From positions 1-19,053 of the forward strand of contig RXOD01004696.1 in assembly GCA_005223375.1 (NCBI GenBank): a stretch of DNA of 19,053 nt, in the 5' to 3' direction. The number at the start of each line of letters is the position of its first letter. The stretch's first letter is position 1. Source of the stretch: Amoebophrya sp. AT5.2. Taxonomy: Eukaryota > Sar > Dinophyceae > Syndiniales > Amoebophryaceae. Both the position numbers and the translations under genes were made by a program. The notes beneath the pieces were generated by a model. That model ran no database searches. It had not been told where the DNA came from and was given only the letters and a program-made list of their open reading frames with translations. Below are positions 17,547-19,053 of this stretch, piece after piece.

Positions 17547-17549
17547 GTT
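17530..17549. promoter_or_regulatory. Perfect 20-nt palindrome over the OsmC start codon
   Basis: AACATGGCGGCCGCCATGTT reads the same on both strands and contains the first ATG and the second in-frame ATG region of the OsmC gene on the minus strand. It could form a hairpin in the mRNA at the initiation codon or bind a dimeric protein, or may be coincidental because it encodes MAAAM. Confidence 0.6.
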
Positions 17550-17934
17550 TTTTCTTTCTGTTTCGAATGGCTATCACGCTTCACATCCGTTCAAGTCAAA
17601 TTTTTTTTTCGAGTCGAGTTCCCCGTCAATCGGTCTATCGGCGGTTTTTTGTCCGTTCCATTTTGGAGTGAGCTTCCGCCGAATGGCCGTTCGTTTTTTT
17701 TTGTTTCGCCTCGGACAACTCAATTCTCGCAACACACAGGAGAGCCAGCACTTAGTATAGTTTTTTCGTTTTGCAGTGAAATCGAAAAAGCACTGACGCT
17801 GTCATCGATAAATTAATTTCGTACTTAGAGCAGGCACAAATGAAAGTAATAGACAGCTACACGATATCGATATTCGCTCAGAAGATCGTGAGGAGGTGGA
17901 CATTGTGAAATCTACTGAGGATCGCGAGACAGTT

Positions 17935-17958
17935 TGCGATCGAGAATGCGATCGAGAA
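17935..17958. repeat. Perfect 2 x 12-nt tandem repeat
   Basis: TGCGATCGAGAA occurs twice head to tail. A related GGATCGCGAGACA lies just before it. Confidence 0.8.
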
Positions 17959-18333
17959 ACAGAAACACTCAAGAGATTAAGTAACAGCTGACCTCAAGAA
18001 GAAACAGCTCCCAGAGACTGGACATTACAGCAGTAAAAAAGCTCAGCAGTAGGGGTATCCTTCCCGCTGCTTTTCGCTCCTCGCCGCGACTACTCGCGCG
18101 GCATGTGCATCCTTCTCACTCCGCACGTGGTTCTGAATCTCCCCAGAAAGCGCGCGAGAGCGCACACTGTGGCCTCAGAAGCGCAAAAGCGTCGAAGATG
18201 CGGGCGATTGCGACGGCCCGGTTGCTCTGCGCGGGCATCTTGGCCCTGACTCGACACAATAGTTTTTGCGGCGGTGCGACATCTCCGAAAGTATTAGCCT
18301 GTCCTTTCTCAGTACCTTCCATACTTCCCGACC

Positions 18334-18388
18334 ACCTTAAGCATGATCTACGAAATTGAAAAAACCTTGAGCATGATCTACGAAAGTT
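18334..18388. repeat. Two copies of a 30-nt-period repeat
   Basis: ACCTTAAGCATGATCTACGA at 18334 and ACCTTGAGCATGATCTACGA at 18364 differ at one base and continue alike for a few more bases. The spacing is exactly 30 nt with an A-rich filler between. Confidence 0.75.
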
Positions 18389-18564
18389 GTACACCACCGA
18401 GGCGTTAGATTTTCTGCATCCTCGTTCTTTTGTCGATGCGTGCCATCAATCTCTTAAAACCTTGGATGAGTCTCTGATCCGATCAGATCGCAGCTCCTCC
18501 CCCTTTTCTACTTCGTAGTTCCTTCCTTCGCTGATCCTGTATCCCTTCCCCTGTCGACGTGCGT

Positions 18565-19053
18565 CTACCGCAACGAGTCCGCCAGCGCGTCGATGGCCGC
18601 GGCCTGGGTGGTGCCGATCGCGGAGGCCAGCGCCGGCTGGTCCGCGATCGGGGCGTCGCCCGTGTCTATCAAGTACGCGGCCGCATCCTTCACAAACCCC
18701 GCCAGTTTCTCCGTCTTCGGAATCGCGCTGCAGTACGGGACGCACGCAGGTTTCTTGCAGGTGATGTAGTTCCCCGGTCTGCTGTACGGCGTCGGCGCGG
18801 TGTCCCTGTAGAGAAAGCACTTGTTGGTTCCGCGCGTGCCTGCGTTGCTCGCGAAGGCCACGCACTGGGTGTCATCCTCGCACTTTGTGCTGCAGTCCGC
18901 TGTGGTCTGAATGTCTTGGTGGACGGCGTACGGAGGAGTAGCCAAGTGAGTCGCCTAAGTTATTCTTAGGCTCCACGCCGACCTCTGGGATGGGTCCGTA
19001 GTAGTCGTTTGCTCCGATGGGGTTGTCGCTGTTGATGATTATGAATCCACGGC
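18565..19053 (-). CDS. Cysteine-rich protein with apple/PAN-like domain, 5' part missing
   Basis: This gene enters from the right edge. From 19051 the frame reads RGFIIINSDNPIGANDYYGPIPE and looks coding. The following 129 codons (18954..18565) lie in another frame: ATHLATPPYAVHQDIQTTADCSTKCEDDTQCVAF, then a short loop, KCFLYRDTAPTPYS, YITCKKPACVPYCSAIP and a helical Ala-rich tail ending ALADSLR. The C-x3-C-x5-C-x-A-F pattern followed by CFLY and a later Cys is typical of apple/PAN-like adhesion domains that bind sugars or proteins; seven cysteines are visible. The frames can be joined in phase 0 by removing 28 nt (18955..18982), which begins GTCGGC and ends ACTTAG, or by a frameshift. Codons are G/C-ending in both parts. 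A signal peptide should lie outside the window. The domain name is moderate confidence. Confidence 0.73.

Larger units (their letters stand above)
17547..18564. other. Intergenic, about 1 kb, with short repeats
   Basis: The OsmC gene starts on one side and the apple-like gene ends on the other. The OsmC side has T/A runs, and CAG ending at 17558 could be an acceptor 11 nt before the ATG. It contains a 2 x 12-nt tandem repeat and a 30-nt-period repeat (listed separately). A plus-strand frame 18198..18359 starts MRAIATARLLCAGILALTRH, signal-peptide-like, but it has no partner exon that I can find, so it is only a weak possibility. Confidence 0.45.

Noticed and set aside
17657..17674. CCATTTTGGAGTGAG, resembling the core of the dinoflagellate spliced leader
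   Set aside because: Only the CCATTTTGG core agrees, the 3' part differs and no donor follows; probably chance.
1..19053. CRISPR array, bacterial operons, tRNA or rRNA genes, transposase
   Set aside because: None seen on either strand; repeats are short and few, and genes have introns.

Overview
The window is nuclear DNA of a single-celled eukaryote. The evidence is spliceosomal introns with GT...AG ends that restore reading frames exactly (five convincing cases, 76 to 827 nt), G/C-ending codons in the exons, a RIIa/Dpy-30 dimerisation-docking protein, an IQ-motif protein, a mitochondrially targeted OsmC peroxidase and cysteine-rich secreted proteins. I see no bacterial operon features, rRNA, tRNA or CRISPR. 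All nine genes I can support lie on the minus strand. Such a long one-way array, together with a flagellar-type RIIa protein and secreted apple-like proteins, would suit a dinoflagellate-related or other alveolate protist, but this placement is inference and no marker gene settles it.

Reading the minus strand from the right edge (transcription order): (1) a secreted or surface cysteine-rich protein with an apple/PAN-like domain, cut by the window edge, with either a 28-nt intron or a frameshift; (2) a three-exon mitochondrial OsmC/Ohr-type peroxiredoxin; (3) a 3.1-kb stretch with only weak gene candidates; (4) a four-exon secreted protein of 374 aa with 12 cysteines and an 827-nt intron; (5) an unrecognised protein of about 302 aa; (6) a two-exon RIIa/Dpy-30-like protein with a coiled coil; (7) a seven-helix PQ-loop membrane protein; (8) a single-exon protein of 891 aa with four short amphipathic or Gly/Ala-rich segments, not recognised; (9) a single-exon 397-aa acidic protein, not recognised; (10) at the left edge, a partial two-exon basic helical IQ-motif protein.

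The genes do not form an obvious pathway: peroxide defence, ciliary scaffolding, organelle membrane transport, calmodulin-type binding and secretion are mixed, as is usual for one-way gene arrays in protists. Intergenic spaces are mostly 0.5 to 1 kb. They carry A/T hairpins, short tandem repeats and triplet microsatellites but no recognisable transposon.

Exon structures were worked out by eye from reading frame, splice-site consensus and phase agreement. Family names come from motifs I recognise, not from a database search.
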